Of a stretch of DNA of 64,000 nucleotides, positions 1-12,041 are shown in pieces; positions within the stretch are counted from its first letter, which is position 1; the number at the start of each line of letters is the position of its first letter. The notes under the pieces were generated by a model. It saw only the letters and a list, made by a program, of their open reading frames with translations, ran no database searches and was not told where the DNA came from. A program made the position numbers and the translations under genes. The DNA is from Astropecten irregularis (lineage: Eukaryota > Echinodermata > Asteroidea > Paxillosida > Astropectinidae): the NCBI GenBank assembly GCA_963971285.1, contig OZ020253.1:2542001-2606000 (forward strand). Direction: 5' to 3'.

Positions 1-120
1 ATCCAAAGAACAATCACAAGTGATACACAACACATGGAAATTTGGTTCTTAACCCTGTTTTTGACAGAAATGTCATGCTTAGCAAATTTTCGTGCTAAGC
101 AGCTCTATGAAATTGGGAAG
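1..120 (+). mobile_element. MITE-D fragment
   Basis: aagaacaatcacaagtgat, atgtcatgcttagcaaatttt and gctctatgaaattgg match copies at 36287-36530, 48690-48978 and 57210-57458. The left end is cut by the window. Confidence 0.65.
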
Positions 121-842
121 TTCCGCTCTGTGCATGGAAGCAAACTCGTGAAATGTGCTGGGTTTTTTTAACACGTTTACTCCATTTCAGACAGTTTAGT
201 ATTCAACCGCCTCTGTTTTCAATTTCACTTTAAATACGCTGTGCCGCATCTTAACGTCTGCTGCTAAATTCTGTGGTGAGTGTTGTTCCCTGTGCACTGT
301 ACATGTATACATAATGTGGTGTCGATTGGTGATGAGTACCAGCCAAAAAGCATACAAAAATTGCACATGATCATGTTGGTATCCCGTCTGGTGCATCGTG
401 TACAGTTTCTGCATTAATATTTAATCATGTGTGGCCTTAATGTCTATGAACGACCATTTTCTGCACTCTTTAAAAATTAATAATCATATCCCTTTTTTGT
501 TTTTGGTTCATGTGTGTGAGTCAGCTTTTGAAAAGCTTTTTGTAAATATATCAACAACGACCTTTTTTGCCAGTTACTTTCATTTGTTTTAAATCCTGCT
601 AAAAATGGAGGACGATTGAGTAGTTTGTTTGAATTTGAATTTGAATTTGAATGCACCAATCAGGTGAAGGGAAATTTTGATGGTAAAGTGGGTAGATTTT
701 TCTCTTTAATTCGCTGTGCAGCACAATGAATAATTTTGTGAATATGTGAAATAATTTCTTTTTTTTCTTTCTAACCATCAAATAACCACAAGGGAAACTG
801 ACTGAATTGTAAGTCTTTGAAAGGTCAGTGAAGAAAGAAAAA
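121..842. other. No gene seen
   Basis: AT-rich sequence. Only a short (gaattt)n run near 631-650 and a motif aaccacaagggaaactgac (784-802) that recurs beside tRNA-like SINEs elsewhere in the window. Confidence 0.4.
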
Positions 843-846
843 TTCA

Positions 847-949
847 CTGGAGCGGGATTCGAACCGTTGACCTCCTGAATACCGTACAGGTATTCAGGTA
901 TTACCATACGGTATTCAGGAGGTCGCCGGTTCGAATCCAGGTCCAGTCA
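847..949. mobile_element. Head-to-head pair of tRNA-like SINE halves
   Basis: 847-891 carries the inverse B box (gggattcgaacc) and 902-949 the direct B box (cggttcgaatcc), with tattcagg...accgtacagg / ccatacggtattcagg mirrored around 895. The two halves form a hairpin; 5' parts of the tRNA-like units are lost. Confidence 0.7.
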
Positions 950-1209
950 CATTTCATTTTTTCTGGTTGATTTGGGAAAACAACAAACTTAAATCTGCAA
1001 TCAAAGGTTGGGGGAAATCTTTCGCATTTGGAACTGTGGGTTATAAAGCAAAACAAGTTGGGAATATTTCCATAAAAAAATCTCACTGGTTTTAATTTTT
1101 CATCTCGAGTCACGTGGGTTAAACTGTCATTTGTGTATAAGAAATGATTTCATTGGACATATTTTTGGTTGTTCTGATTTCGAGGTGAATAATTGGTTGT
1201 TTAAACAGG

Positions 1210-1352
1210 TCTTGGGTTGATTTCACGAAGCCCTACGATCGATTGTAACTCGAGTTACGAAGGATAGCCCATCGTATCCTACATAAGGCTTCAATGCATC
1301 ATAAGTTCTACGATTGATAGTAAGTTACGATGAGTTTGGTGAAATCGAACCC
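1210..1352. mobile_element. MITE-B, complete copy
   Basis: Ends ggttgatttcacgaag and gtttggtgaaatcgaac are inverted. The inner part holds ctcgagttacgaaggat and gattgatagtaagttacga. About 143 bases, non-coding. Confidence 0.75.
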
Positions 1353-1506
1353 TGGAGTCAATTTCACGAAGCACTTAGATTAATCGTACAACGTGAATCA
1401 ATCTTAGTTGCTAAGCAAAGTGTGATGTCACAATACAAATCACCATGGTGACATTGACAACTCCAAGTTCAGATTAATCTTAGCGTTTCGTGAAATCGAT
1501 CCCAGG
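1353..1506. mobile_element. MITE-B-related element, adjacent
   Basis: Starts gagtcaatttcacgaagc and ends gtttcgtgaaatcgatcc, inverted ends, with inner gattaatcgtac / cagattaatcttagcg. Same end motif as MITE-B, different body. Confidence 0.65.
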
Positions 1507-1736
1507 TCAACCAAGACAGTGACATTTGACCAAAGATTTCTTGAAGATTTTCTTGATTCAGTAAGATGGGGATGCAAAAGATTCTCCAGCAAGTCTTTGA
1601 AGTTAATGCAAGTGCGGAAGATTTCCAGTTGTTTCTCTGAAACCTCTAGGGGTTCACACAAATCGGTTGATACTGGTGATGTTGTGTGGAGATCGCTATT
1701 TAAAACAACTCCCTTCTCTACAAACTATGTACCGGT

Positions 1737-2173
1737 AGTCTTGGTTTACGACTATGTTATTACTCAAACGTACAAACCGATTACCCGCACTGATCCACAC
1801 GCACGTACATACATGTACATGTACATAAAGACTTCTCTGACATATAGTCTTGGGAATCATGTAAAATCTCCCACCGAAAACGGGGGAAACACACTGCGCA
1901 TGCGTTACTTTTGAACAGGTGCAGCCTATTAACATACACGTACAGTACATGTCCTTGCATGCAGGCCAGTGCGGGTAATCATACATATTCAACAGTGTGT
2001 CATGGAGATGACGTAGCGCGCTACATAACAAGGTGCGCACGCAACTCACGACCCTTACAGGATTCCCAAGACTATGTTTTAGACAGGTCTTTACGTACAT
2101 ACTTACGTGCGTGCGGGTCAGTGCGGGGAATCAGTTCGCACATTGAGTAAATAACATGGTCGTGGACCAAGAC
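1737..2173. mobile_element. Long-TIR element, copy 1
   Basis: The first ~90 bases (gtcttggtttacgactatg, then ttactcaaacgtac) are the inverse of the last ~90 (acataacatggtcgtggacc...). The inner part has actgcgcatgcgttacttt. A second copy is at 25865-26222. Confidence 0.75.
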
Positions 2174-2520
2174 ACATGTGGTTCCGAAACTTAGTTTTTT
2201 GTTAGACTAACAAATATCTGATTGTACAAACTATATTCTTTTGCAATTTTCTTTTTTTAATCTGCAGATTTGTAAATAATATTTTGGGTGGAAGGAGAGA
2301 GGCAGCGTTGTAATAATTGAGTTGTATGAATTATTCATAACTATGGGCTCTGCATGTGCTTTGTATCAACTATTTTGATGTACATCTTAAAAGATTAATA
2401 TGCATTTTGTATATGACTGTTAAATAAAAAGAAGCATTTCTGTCGATATCATGGCTAAAAAAAAAGAATTGGTTGACGTTTGGTCATTTTTTTGCTTTTA
2501 TTGAGGCATAGGCTGAGTCC
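2174..2520. other. AT-rich, no gene seen
   Basis: Nothing recognisable. Confidence 0.4.
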
Positions 2521-2672
2521 TAATAGGAGGCTTTGGAGAACCGGTCTTAAAGTCAACAGCGCACGCGCATGCAATTTTGATCATGCGTGCATTGTTTTGC
2601 GCATGCGTACGCGTGTATGCACGCGCGTGCGCTGTTGACTTGAAGACCGGTTCTCCAAAGTCTCCCATTCTC
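2521..2672. mobile_element. MITE-C palindrome with alternating CG/CA core
   Basis: Left arm ggctttggagaaccggtctt and right arm gaagaccggttctccaaag are inverted, and so are agtcaacagcgcacgcgc / gcgcgtgcgctgttgac. The core is alternating purine-pyrimidine. Other copies: 52519-52656, 53701-53835, half at 34681-34713. Confidence 0.85.
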
Positions 2673-3256
2673 TGGCTGCGACCGCTAATAACACACAAGT
2701 CTATGGAAATGACTGCAGTCACTGGCTAGTGGCTGCCATAGGTACGTGTGTAATATGCAGCCGCAGCCAGAGAATAGCACTCCACACTTGCGCTAAAAAT
2801 AGCACACTAGCTCAGACAAACATTGCAACCATGCACATGTGTGGTGTGTGCGCGCGCGTGCGGGTGTGTGTACACTGCGTGTGCGAGTCAATGTTTGTCT
2901 GACATCTGGGGATTTTGTTCACTCACGTGATGTCATTAGTTCGGAGCGCTATTGTTACACGGCAATTATGTGGAGTGAGACATATGAATTTAAATTCTGG
3001 GAAACACATTTCAATGGAGGTCAGGGGGTTTGTATCTGAAATGTGCTTGTGCGATATGATTACAATGTGCATGTGCAATACCTTCGTAGAACTTCGCTTA
3101 CCACACTTGATCACCGTGCGCTCTCTCCCCATTGAAACGTGTGGTTTTGTGGATCAGAATTGAGTTTCCTACGTCAGTCTCTATCATGGCCCTGAAGGAA
3201 TCTGTTAATAACAATAATGATTAAGGCATTCATATAGCGTTCTTACACAAGAGTGG
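2673..3256. other. No gene seen
   Basis: Contains a GT/GC-rich stretch (2838-2895). Nothing coding is supported. Confidence 0.4.
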
Positions 3257-3540
3257 TATTATCATCCCTGGTCATTGGGCCCATTTACATTCCTGAAACA
3301 ATCTCAACTCCCTGGGGAGTATACAGCCCGCAGCTGCCTGCAAAGCGTGCAGGGCTAATCAAGCACACCAAGCCATCTCTACCCTCACAGGTACCCATTT
3401 ACACCTGGGTGAAGAGAAGCAATATGTGGCAAAGCGTCTTGCCCAAGGACGCAAGCACCACTACCCCATGGCTGGATTCGAACCCACGATCTGTAGACTG
3501 ACCACAAGATCTTGAGTACGACACGCCACTAGACAAGCGA
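3257..3540 (-). mobile_element. tRNA-derived SINE (family 4), full-length
   Basis: tRNA-like head on the minus strand at about 3470-3540 (B box gggttcgaatcc in reverse) followed by the body with ccatttacacctgggtgaag and ccctggtcattgggcccatt. Its left end directly precedes the tandem modules. Confidence 0.82.
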
Positions 3541-3784
3541 CAGACTGCAATAGCAGTGATGGGAGCAACATCACTGGAGATGAGCCCATGGCCATGGTAA
3601 TAATTTGCTCTTTGTTTGGTTTTTCGGTCTGTTAGTCAGTGGGGCTGTCCGTCTGTCTGTCGGTCGTTTATCTCTCCTTCAATTGAGGGAATCCAATCAT
3701 TTATTATGAACATGTCTTCTTCATTTCCTCTGGACTAAAAGGATTGACTGTGCACCTCGCGTACTACCAGCATCACAGATACGA

Positions 3785-3970
3785 GTCAAGCATCATCCCT
3801 GGACTACAGAGGTCAAGAGAGACATCTAGGAGGGTCTACAGAGGTTCTTGCAGTTGAGGAAACTTCCCAGCAAACATAACATCGAGGGCAGCTTGTTCAG
3901 TGGCACTGCAGACCCGAACGTGAAGGAACATCAAGGACTTTTGTCGAAATTCCCTGACGCTCTACTGTAG
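3785..3970 (+). pseudogene. Block C relic, module 1
   Basis: Reads VKHHPWTTEVKRDI, then TAG, then LQRFLQLRKLPSKHNI. A one-base insertion follows, then in the shifted frame CSVALQTRT, TGA, RNIKDFCRNSLTLYC. It carries the shared TAG, the +1 insertion and the TGA also seen in modules 2-4. Confidence 0.66.
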
Positions 3971-4013
3971 GTAAGCCAAAACACTAGATATCTTACTTTA
4001 AAAAAAGTATACT

Positions 4014-4850
4014 TTGACGGCAGTGACGTCAGCAACAGCAGAGACAGCAGAGACAGCAGAGACAGCAGCGAGAGCAGAGACAGCAGAGACGGCAGAGACG
4101 GCAGAGATGACAAAGACGGCAGTGACGGCAGAGACGGCAGAGACAGCAGCGACAGCAGAGATAGCAGAGATGGCAGAAACAGCAGCAGTAGCAGAAACAG
4201 CAGAGACGGCAGCGACAGCAGAGACAGCAGCAACAGCAGAGATGGCAGAGACAGCAGAGACAGCAGAGACAGCAGAGACAGCAGAGACGGCAGAGATGAC
4301 AAAGACGGCAGCGACGGCAGAGACAGCAGAGACGGCAGCGACAGCAGAGACGGCAGCGATGGCAGAGACGGCAGAGACGGCAGCGACAGCAGAGACGGCA
4401 GCGACGGCAGAGACGGCAGCGACAGCAGAGACGGCAGCGACGGCAGAGACGGCAGCGACGGCAGAGACAGCAGAGACAGCAGAGACAGCAGAGACGGCAG
4501 AGACGGCAGCGACAGCAGAGACGGCAGCGACGGCAGAGACAGCAGAGACGGCAGCGACAGCAGAGACGGCAGAGACGGCAGCGACGGCAGAGACGGCAGA
4601 GACGGCAGAGACAGCAGAGACAGCAGAGACGGCAGAGACGGCAGAGACAGCAGAGACGGCAGAGACGGCAGAGACAGCAGAGACAGCAGAGACGGCAGAG
4701 ACAGCAGAGACAGCAGAGACGGCAGAGACAGCAGCAACAGCAGAGACGGCAGAGACGGCAGATACGGCAGAGACGGCAGAGACGGCAGAGACGGCAGAGA
4801 CGGCAGAGACGGCAGAGACGGCAGAGACGGCAGAGACGGCAGAGACAGCA
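4014..4850 (+). repeat. 9-bp minisatellite block, module 2
   Basis: Tandem (acggcagag / acagcagag)n with scattered variants such as gatgacaaagac and agcagcagtagc. No unit phase produces a stop codon, so all six frames are open: TAE, RQR or GRD on plus and LPS, SAV or LCR on minus. Confidence 0.95.
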
Positions 4851-5079
4851 GTGATGGGAGCAACATCACTGCAGATGAACCCATGGCCATGGTAATAATT
4901 TGCTCTTTGTTTGGTTTTTCGGTCTGTTAGTCAGTGGGGCTGTCCGTCTGTCTGTCGGTCGTTTATCTCTCCTTCAATTGAGGGAATCCAATCATTTATT
5001 ATGAACATGTCTTCTTCATTTCCTCTGGACTAAAAGGATTGACTGTGCACCTCGCGTACTACCAGCATCACAGATACGA

Positions 5080-5265
5080 GTCAAGCATCATCCCTGGACT
5101 ACAGAGGTCAAGAGAGACATCTAGGAGGGTCTACAGAGGTTCTTGCAGTTGAGGAAACTTCCCAGCAAACATAACATCGAGGGCAGCTTGTTCAGTGGCA
5201 CTGCAGACCCGAACGTGAAGGAACATCAAGGACTTTTGTCGAAATTCCCTGACGCTCTACTGTAG
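5080..5265 (+). pseudogene. Block C relic, module 2
   Basis: Same sequence and same three lesions (TAG, +1 G, ACG TGA) as the relic at 3785-3970. Confidence 0.66.
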
Positions 5266-5308
5266 GTAAGCCAAAACACTAGATATCTTACTTTAAAAAA
5301 AGTATACT

Positions 5309-6118
5309 TTGACGGCAGTGACGTCAGCAACAGCAGAGACAGCAGAGACAGCAGAGACAGCAGCGACAGCAGAGACAGCAGAGACGGCAGAGACGGCAGA
5401 GATGACAAAGACGGCAGTGACGGCAGAGACGGCAGAGACAGCAGCGACAGCGGAGATAGCAGAGATGGCAGAAACAGCAGCAGTAGCAGAAACAGCAGAG
5501 ACGGCAGCGACAGCAGAGACAGCAGAGACAGCAGAGACAGCAGAGACAGCAGAGACAGCAGAGACGGCAGAGATGACAAAGACGGCAGCGACGGCAGAGA
5601 CAGCAGAGACGGCAGCGACAGCAGAGACGGCAGCGATGGCAGAGACGGCAGAGACGGCAGCGACAGCAGAGACGGCAGCGACGGCAGAGACGGCAGCGAC
5701 AGCAGAGACGGCAGCGACGGCAGAGACGGCAGCGACGGCAGAGACAGCAGAGACAGCAGAGACAGCAGAGACGGCAGAGACGGCAGCGACAGCAGAGACG
5801 GCAGCGACGGCAGAGACAGCAGAGACGGCAGCGACAGCAGAGACGGCAGAGACGGCAGCGACGGCAGAGACGGCAGAGACGGCAGAGACAGCAGAGACAG
5901 CAGAGACGGCAGAGACGGCAGAGACAGCAGAGACGGCAGAGACGGCAGAGACAGCAGAGACAGCAGAGACGGCAGAGACAGCAGAGACAGCAGAGACGGC
6001 AGAGACAGCAGCAACAGCAGAGACGGCAGAGACGGCAGATACGGCAGAGACGGCAGAGACGGCAGAGACGGCAGAGACGGCAGAGACGGCAGAGACGGCA
6101 GAGACGGCAGAGACAGCA
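5309..6118 (+). repeat. 9-bp minisatellite block, module 3
   Basis: Same variant order as the block at 4014-4850 with small in-frame indels, showing it is a recent copy of the whole module rather than independent growth. Confidence 0.95.
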
Positions 6119-6347
6119 GTGATGGGAGCAACATCACTGCAGATGAACCCATGGCCATGGTAATAATTTGCTCTTTGTTTGGTTTTTCGGTCTGTTAGTC
6201 AGTGGGGCTGTCCGTCTGTCTGTCGGTCGTTTATCTCTCCTTCAATTGAGGGAATCCAATCATTTATTATGAACATGTCTTCTTCATTTCCTCTGGACTA
6301 AAAGGATTGATTGTGCACCTCGCGTACTACCAGCATCACAGATACGA

Positions 6348-6533
6348 GTCAAGCATCATCCCTGGACTACAGAGGTCAAGAGAGACATCTAGGAGGGTCT
6401 ACAGAGGTTCTTGCAGTTGAGGAAACTTCCCAGCAAACATAACATCGAGGGCAGCTTGTTCAGTGGCACTGCAGACCCGAACGTGAAGGAACATCAAGGA
6501 CTTTTGTCGAAATTCCCTGACGCTCTACTGTAG
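6348..6533 (+). pseudogene. Block C relic, module 3
   Basis: Same three lesions as modules 1 and 2. The flanking piece differs by single bases (for example gattgattgtgcacc at 6305). Confidence 0.66.
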
Positions 6534-6576
6534 GTAAGCCAAAACACTAGATATCTTACTTTAAAAAAAGTATACT

Positions 6577-7404
6577 TTGACGGCAGTGACGTCAGCAACA
6601 GCAGAGACAGCAGAGACAGCAGAGACAGCAGCGAGAGCAGAGACAGCAGAGACGGCAGAGACGGCAGAGATGACAAAGACGGCAGTGACGGCAGAGACGG
6701 CAGAGACAGCAGCGACAGCAGAGATAGCAGAGATGGCAGAAACAGCAGCAGTAGCAGAAACAGCAGAGACGGCAGCGACAGCAGAGACAGCAGCAACAGC
6801 AGAGATGGCAGAGACAGCAGAGACAGCAGAGACAGCAGAGACAGCAGAGACGGCAGAGATGACAAAGACGGCAGCGACGGCAGAGACAGCAGAGACGGCA
6901 GCGACAGCAGAGACGGCAGCGATGGCAGAGACGGCAGAGACGGCAGCGACAGCAGAGACGGCAGCGACGGCAGAGACGGCAGCGACAGCAGAGACGGCAG
7001 CGACGGCAGAGACGGCAGCGACGGCAGAGACAGCAGAGACAGCAGAGACAGCAGAGACGGCAGAGACGGCAGCGACAGCAGAGACGGCAGCGACGGCAGA
7101 GACAGCAGAGACGGCAGCGACAGCAGAGACGGCAGAGACGGCAGCGACGGCAGAGACGGCAGAGACGGCAGAGACAGCAGAGACAGCAGAGACGGCAGAG
7201 ACGGCAGAGACAGCAGAGACGGCAGAGACGGCAGAGACAGCAGAGACAGCAGAGACGGCAGAGACAGCAGAGACAGCAGAGACGGCAGAGACAGCAGCAA
7301 CAGCAGAGACGGCAGAGACGGCAGATACGGCAGAGACGGCAGAGACGGCAGAGACGGCAGAGACGGCAGAGACGGCAGAGACGGCAGAGACGGCAGAGAC
7401 AGCA
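6577..7404 (+). repeat. 9-bp minisatellite block, module 4
   Basis: Almost the same series of variants as the two blocks before it, including the gatgacaaagac interruptions at matching places. Confidence 0.95.
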
Positions 7405-7633
7405 GTGATGGGAGCAACATCACTGCAGATGAACCCATGGCCATGGTAATAATTTGCTCTTTGTTTGGTTTTTCGGTCTGTTAGTCAGTGGGGCTGTCCG
7501 TCTGTCTGTCGGTCGTTTATCTCTCCTTCAATTGAGGGAATCCAATCATTTATTATGAACATGTCTTCTTCATTTCCTCTGGACTAAAAGGATTGACTGT
7601 GCACCTCGCGTACTACCAGCATCACAGATACGA

Positions 7634-7819
7634 GTCAAGCATCATCCCTGGACTACAGAGGTCAAGAGAGACATCTAGGAGGGTCTACAGAGGTTCTTGC
7701 AGTTGAGGAAACTTCCCAGCAAACATAACATCGAGGGCAGCTTGTTCAGTGGCACTGCAGACCCGAACGTGAAGGAACATCAAGGACTTTTGTCGAAATT
7801 CCCTGACGCTCTACTGTAG
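7634..7819 (+). pseudogene. Block C relic, module 4
   Basis: Same three lesions as modules 1-3. Confidence 0.66.
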
Positions 7820-9505
<1,686 letters not shown>

Positions 9506-9692
9506 TAATAATTTGCTCTTTGTTTGGTTTTTCGGTCTGTTAGTCGGTGTAGCTGTCCGTTTGTCTGTCAGTCGTTTATCTCTCCTTCAACTGAGGGAAT
9601 CAAATCATTTATTATGAACATGTCTTCTTCGTTTCCTCTGGGCTAACAGGAGTGACTGTGCACCTCACGTACTACCAGCATCGCAGACACGA

Positions 9693-9877
9693 GTCAAGCA
9701 TCATCCCTGGACTACAGAGGAGAAGAGAGACATCTAGGAGGGCCAGCAGAGATTCTTCCAGTTGAGGAAACTTCCCAGCAAACATAAAAACAAGGCAGCT
9801 TGTTCAGTGGCACCGCAGACCCGAACGTGAAGGAACATCAAGGACTTTTGTAAAAATTCGTTGACGCTCTACTGTAG
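9693..9877 (+). pseudogene. Block C relic, module 5 (intermediate)
   Basis: Reads VKHHPWTTEEKRDI, TAG, then QQRFFQLRKLPSKHKNKAAC, SVAPQTRT, TGA, RNIKDFCKNSLTL. It has the TAG and TGA but lacks the one-base insertion of modules 1-4, so it is intermediate between them and the copy at 14308. Confidence 0.68.
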
Positions 9878-9900
9878 GTAAGCCAAAACACTAGATATCT

Positions 9901-10264
9901 TTAAAAAGTAGTATCATACTTTGGTAAGAAACCAAATCAGAAATGTTCACAGATTTACGTATAACTTACAGGGTGTGAAGATGGTGGTGGTAGAAACATA
10001 CCGTTAACATTTGAGTGCCTGAAATGGTGTATTTTTCCAGAAATTAGTAAAACAATGACCGAAAATCTGTTTAATCTTTTAAAAGATCAAAAATAAAAGA
10101 GAAAAGACTTAAGAAATACAGTGGCTGTTTTTCACTGTTTTCTCAAAAAGCGGGCACCGTATGGGACTGAAATTTTCACAGATGACTGTTACTGTATCTG
10201 TCTTTATATTTTTGCCCATGAATCTGTATTTCTTTGATGAAAAACAAAGTATGATACTACCTTT
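9901..10264 (+). mobile_element. MITE-A copy with inverted ends
   Basis: Begins agtagtatcatactttggt and ends with the inverse ccaaagtatgatactacctt. About 360 bases, no coding capacity. It is inserted in the 3' flank of module 5, right after the conserved cactagatatc. Confidence 0.85.
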
Positions 10265-10420
10265 AAGAAATACGGTGGCAGTTTTTCAGTTTTCTCAAAA
10301 AGTGGGCAACGTATGGGACTGAAATGTTCACAGATGACTGTTACTGTATATTCCTTGATATGTTTGCCCATGAATCTGCATTTCTTTGATGAAAACCAAA
10401 GTTTGATATTACCTTTAATA
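10265..10420 (+). mobile_element. Second right half of MITE-A
   Basis: Repeats the right half of the preceding element (aaatacggtggcagttttt to gatattaccttta), so it is a partial tandem copy. Confidence 0.8.
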
Positions 10421-10690
10421 GTTGAACAATGATAGAATGTTCCAACAGTCCAGTCTTGAGAAGCCAGTGTGTCATAAAGCACAATGAATAAGACCCAATA
10501 ATTGAGATAGTACAAAGATGTACTGTAATTGCTTCTGTGCACTGTCACATGCTGTAACTGTCCTCTATTGCATAGACTGCCAAGTATGTCCTGAATGTAC
10601 AGTGTCTGCACATATGTGGTCTGCAGTCTATGTGGTTGGTTGCAGCAATATGTATGAAGCTTGTGTGGCTGATAAAAATGATAACTGGGT
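10421..10690 (+). other. 3' flank paralog carrying a single satellite-like unit
   Basis: The stretch 10547-10670 aligns with 14517-14630, the left edge of the 35-bp satellite (shared: gccaagtatgtcct, aatgtacagtgtctgca, atatgtatgaagcttgt). Here there is only one tatgaagcttgtgtggctgat, so this looks like the unexpanded form of the locus. Confidence 0.7.
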
Positions 10691-10734
10691 TTATAGAGCG
10701 CCAAATTGCCAAAGGATACATGGCACTGAATTTA

Positions 10735-10980
10735 ATATTATCCCTGGTCATCTGGCCATAATTCCTAAAACCATCTCAACTCCCTAAGGAGTATATAGCC
10801 TCGTGCTACCATAGGGCACACAGAGGCTATAATCAAACCACAAAGCCATGTCTACCCTCACAGGTATCCATTTACACCTGGGTGAAGAGGAGCAATACGT
10901 GACAAAGTGTCTTGCTTAAGGATGCAAGCACTTCTAGCCCATGGATGGATTCGAACCCACAATCTGCCTGCAGCATCCGT
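10735..10980 (-). mobile_element. tRNA-derived SINE (family 4)
   Basis: Contains the conserved body (attatccctggtcat, accatctcaactcccta, acacctgggtgaagag) and a tRNA-like B box on the minus strand (gattcgaaccc near 10950). It abuts the recombinase-like block A. Confidence 0.8.
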
Positions 10981-10985
10981 TCAAT

Positions 10986-11027
10986 GAAACTCATGTAGCC
11001 ACTGCAGCTCAAATTCTTGCATTAAAG
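10986..11027 (+). pseudogene. Block A left half: ETHVATAAQILALK
   Basis: Fourteen codons preserved between an upstream SINE (ending about 10980) and a MITE that begins within the last codons. In the family this reads R/K-H-I/V-A-T-x-x-Q-x-L-x-L, carrying the box II Arg region of the recombinase. Here the preceding Lys/Arg is replaced by Glu-Thr. Confidence 0.62.
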
Positions 11028-11535
11028 GTAGTATCATACTTTGGTGTTTGTCAAAGAAATGCAGATTCATGTGTAAAAATATCAAAGTAGACACAATAAC
11101 AATAATCTGTGAAATTCCAGTCCCATACGGTGCCCACTTTTTGAAAAAACAGTGAAAAACAGCCACAGTATTTCTTAAGCCTTTTCTTTTTTATTTTTGA
11201 TCTTTAAAAGATAAAAAATAATTTTGGTCACTGCTTATTCTTGAAAGATAGTATCATACTTTGGTAAGATAACGAAACAGAAATGTACACAGATTTACCT
11301 ATAACTTACAGGATATAAAGATAGTGATGTTAGAAACATACCGTTAAAATCTTTCTGCCTGAAATGCTGTATTTATTCAGGGTTTGACTCTTTTCTGAAG
11401 AAATACACCATTCCAGGCAGAAAGATTCTTGATAACGGTATGTTTCTACCACCACTATCTTTATACCCTGTAAGTTATATGTAAATCTGTGATGATTTCT
11501 GTTTTGTTATCTGATTAAAGTATGATACTATGTTG
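11024..11535 (+). mobile_element. Two MITE-A elements nested in block A
   Basis: 11024-11245 is the left part of a MITE-A (taaaggtagtatcatactttgg). 11246-11534 is a nearly perfect palindrome of MITE-A halves (gatagtatcatactttggt to aaagtatgatactat). Together they separate ALK from NNQLELL of one coding segment. Confidence 0.8.
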
Positions 11536-11536
11536 A

Positions 11537-11727
11537 AAGAATAACCAGCTGGAACTCTTGCAGACTTCATGGGCCATAATTTGAGGCTACATCACAAGTA
11601 CTACTAGTTGCCAGATATGCTATTCAGCGGGGCGTACACCAAACTGCCCAGATTATTCCTGAGTTTGGAGAGGGGCTACTTCCTTTCCCAGCTGGGCAGA
11701 TCTTTAGAGGACGTGCATAAACAGGAG
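11537..11727 (+). pseudogene. Block A right half: recombinase-like box with MGH...H..YY
   Basis: After the MITE the frame resumes with KNNQLELL. A one-base loss shifts to LADFMGHNLRLHHKYY, an in-frame TAG follows, then LPDMLFSGAYTKLPRLFLSL and ERG. The segment ends GRSLEDVHKQE at a good donor (gtaagg, 11728). The Gly-His plus downstream His and Tyr resemble boxes near the active-site Tyr of tyrosine recombinases (inference). Confidence 0.7.
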
Positions 11728-12041
11728 GTAAGGGCACCCCCAATTTAAACCCCATTTAGCAGATTCTGACTCGGTGGAAGGGAAAAACCAAATTCGGGTA
11801 TTTTTTTGAAGCCGCACCCCCCCCCCCCCCCTTAAAAAAAAAAGAGGAAAGGCTGACCAAGCCAGGACCAAAGTGAAGGCAAGAAAACTTCCCCCAACCA
11901 AATTGGACTTGACTTGATCATATAACTCTGATGATATCCTTCCTTCCGCCCTCCACCAAAACCAGCCCTGCAGAGAGTGTCCAATACAAATGTTGTGAAC
12001 TGATTTTAATATGCAATTTAGTGCACTGTGTTTACTTTCAG
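11728..12041 (+). other. Intron-like gap between blocks A and B
   Basis: It begins gtaagg and ends tttactttcag, a good acceptor. It contains a C-run followed by an A-run around 11815-11843. No coding similarity seen. Confidence 0.5.

Noticed and set aside
1519-2150. Overlapping ORFs of 79-134 codons on both strands
   Set aside because: They lie in the long-TIR element and mirror each other because the DNA is an inverted repeat.
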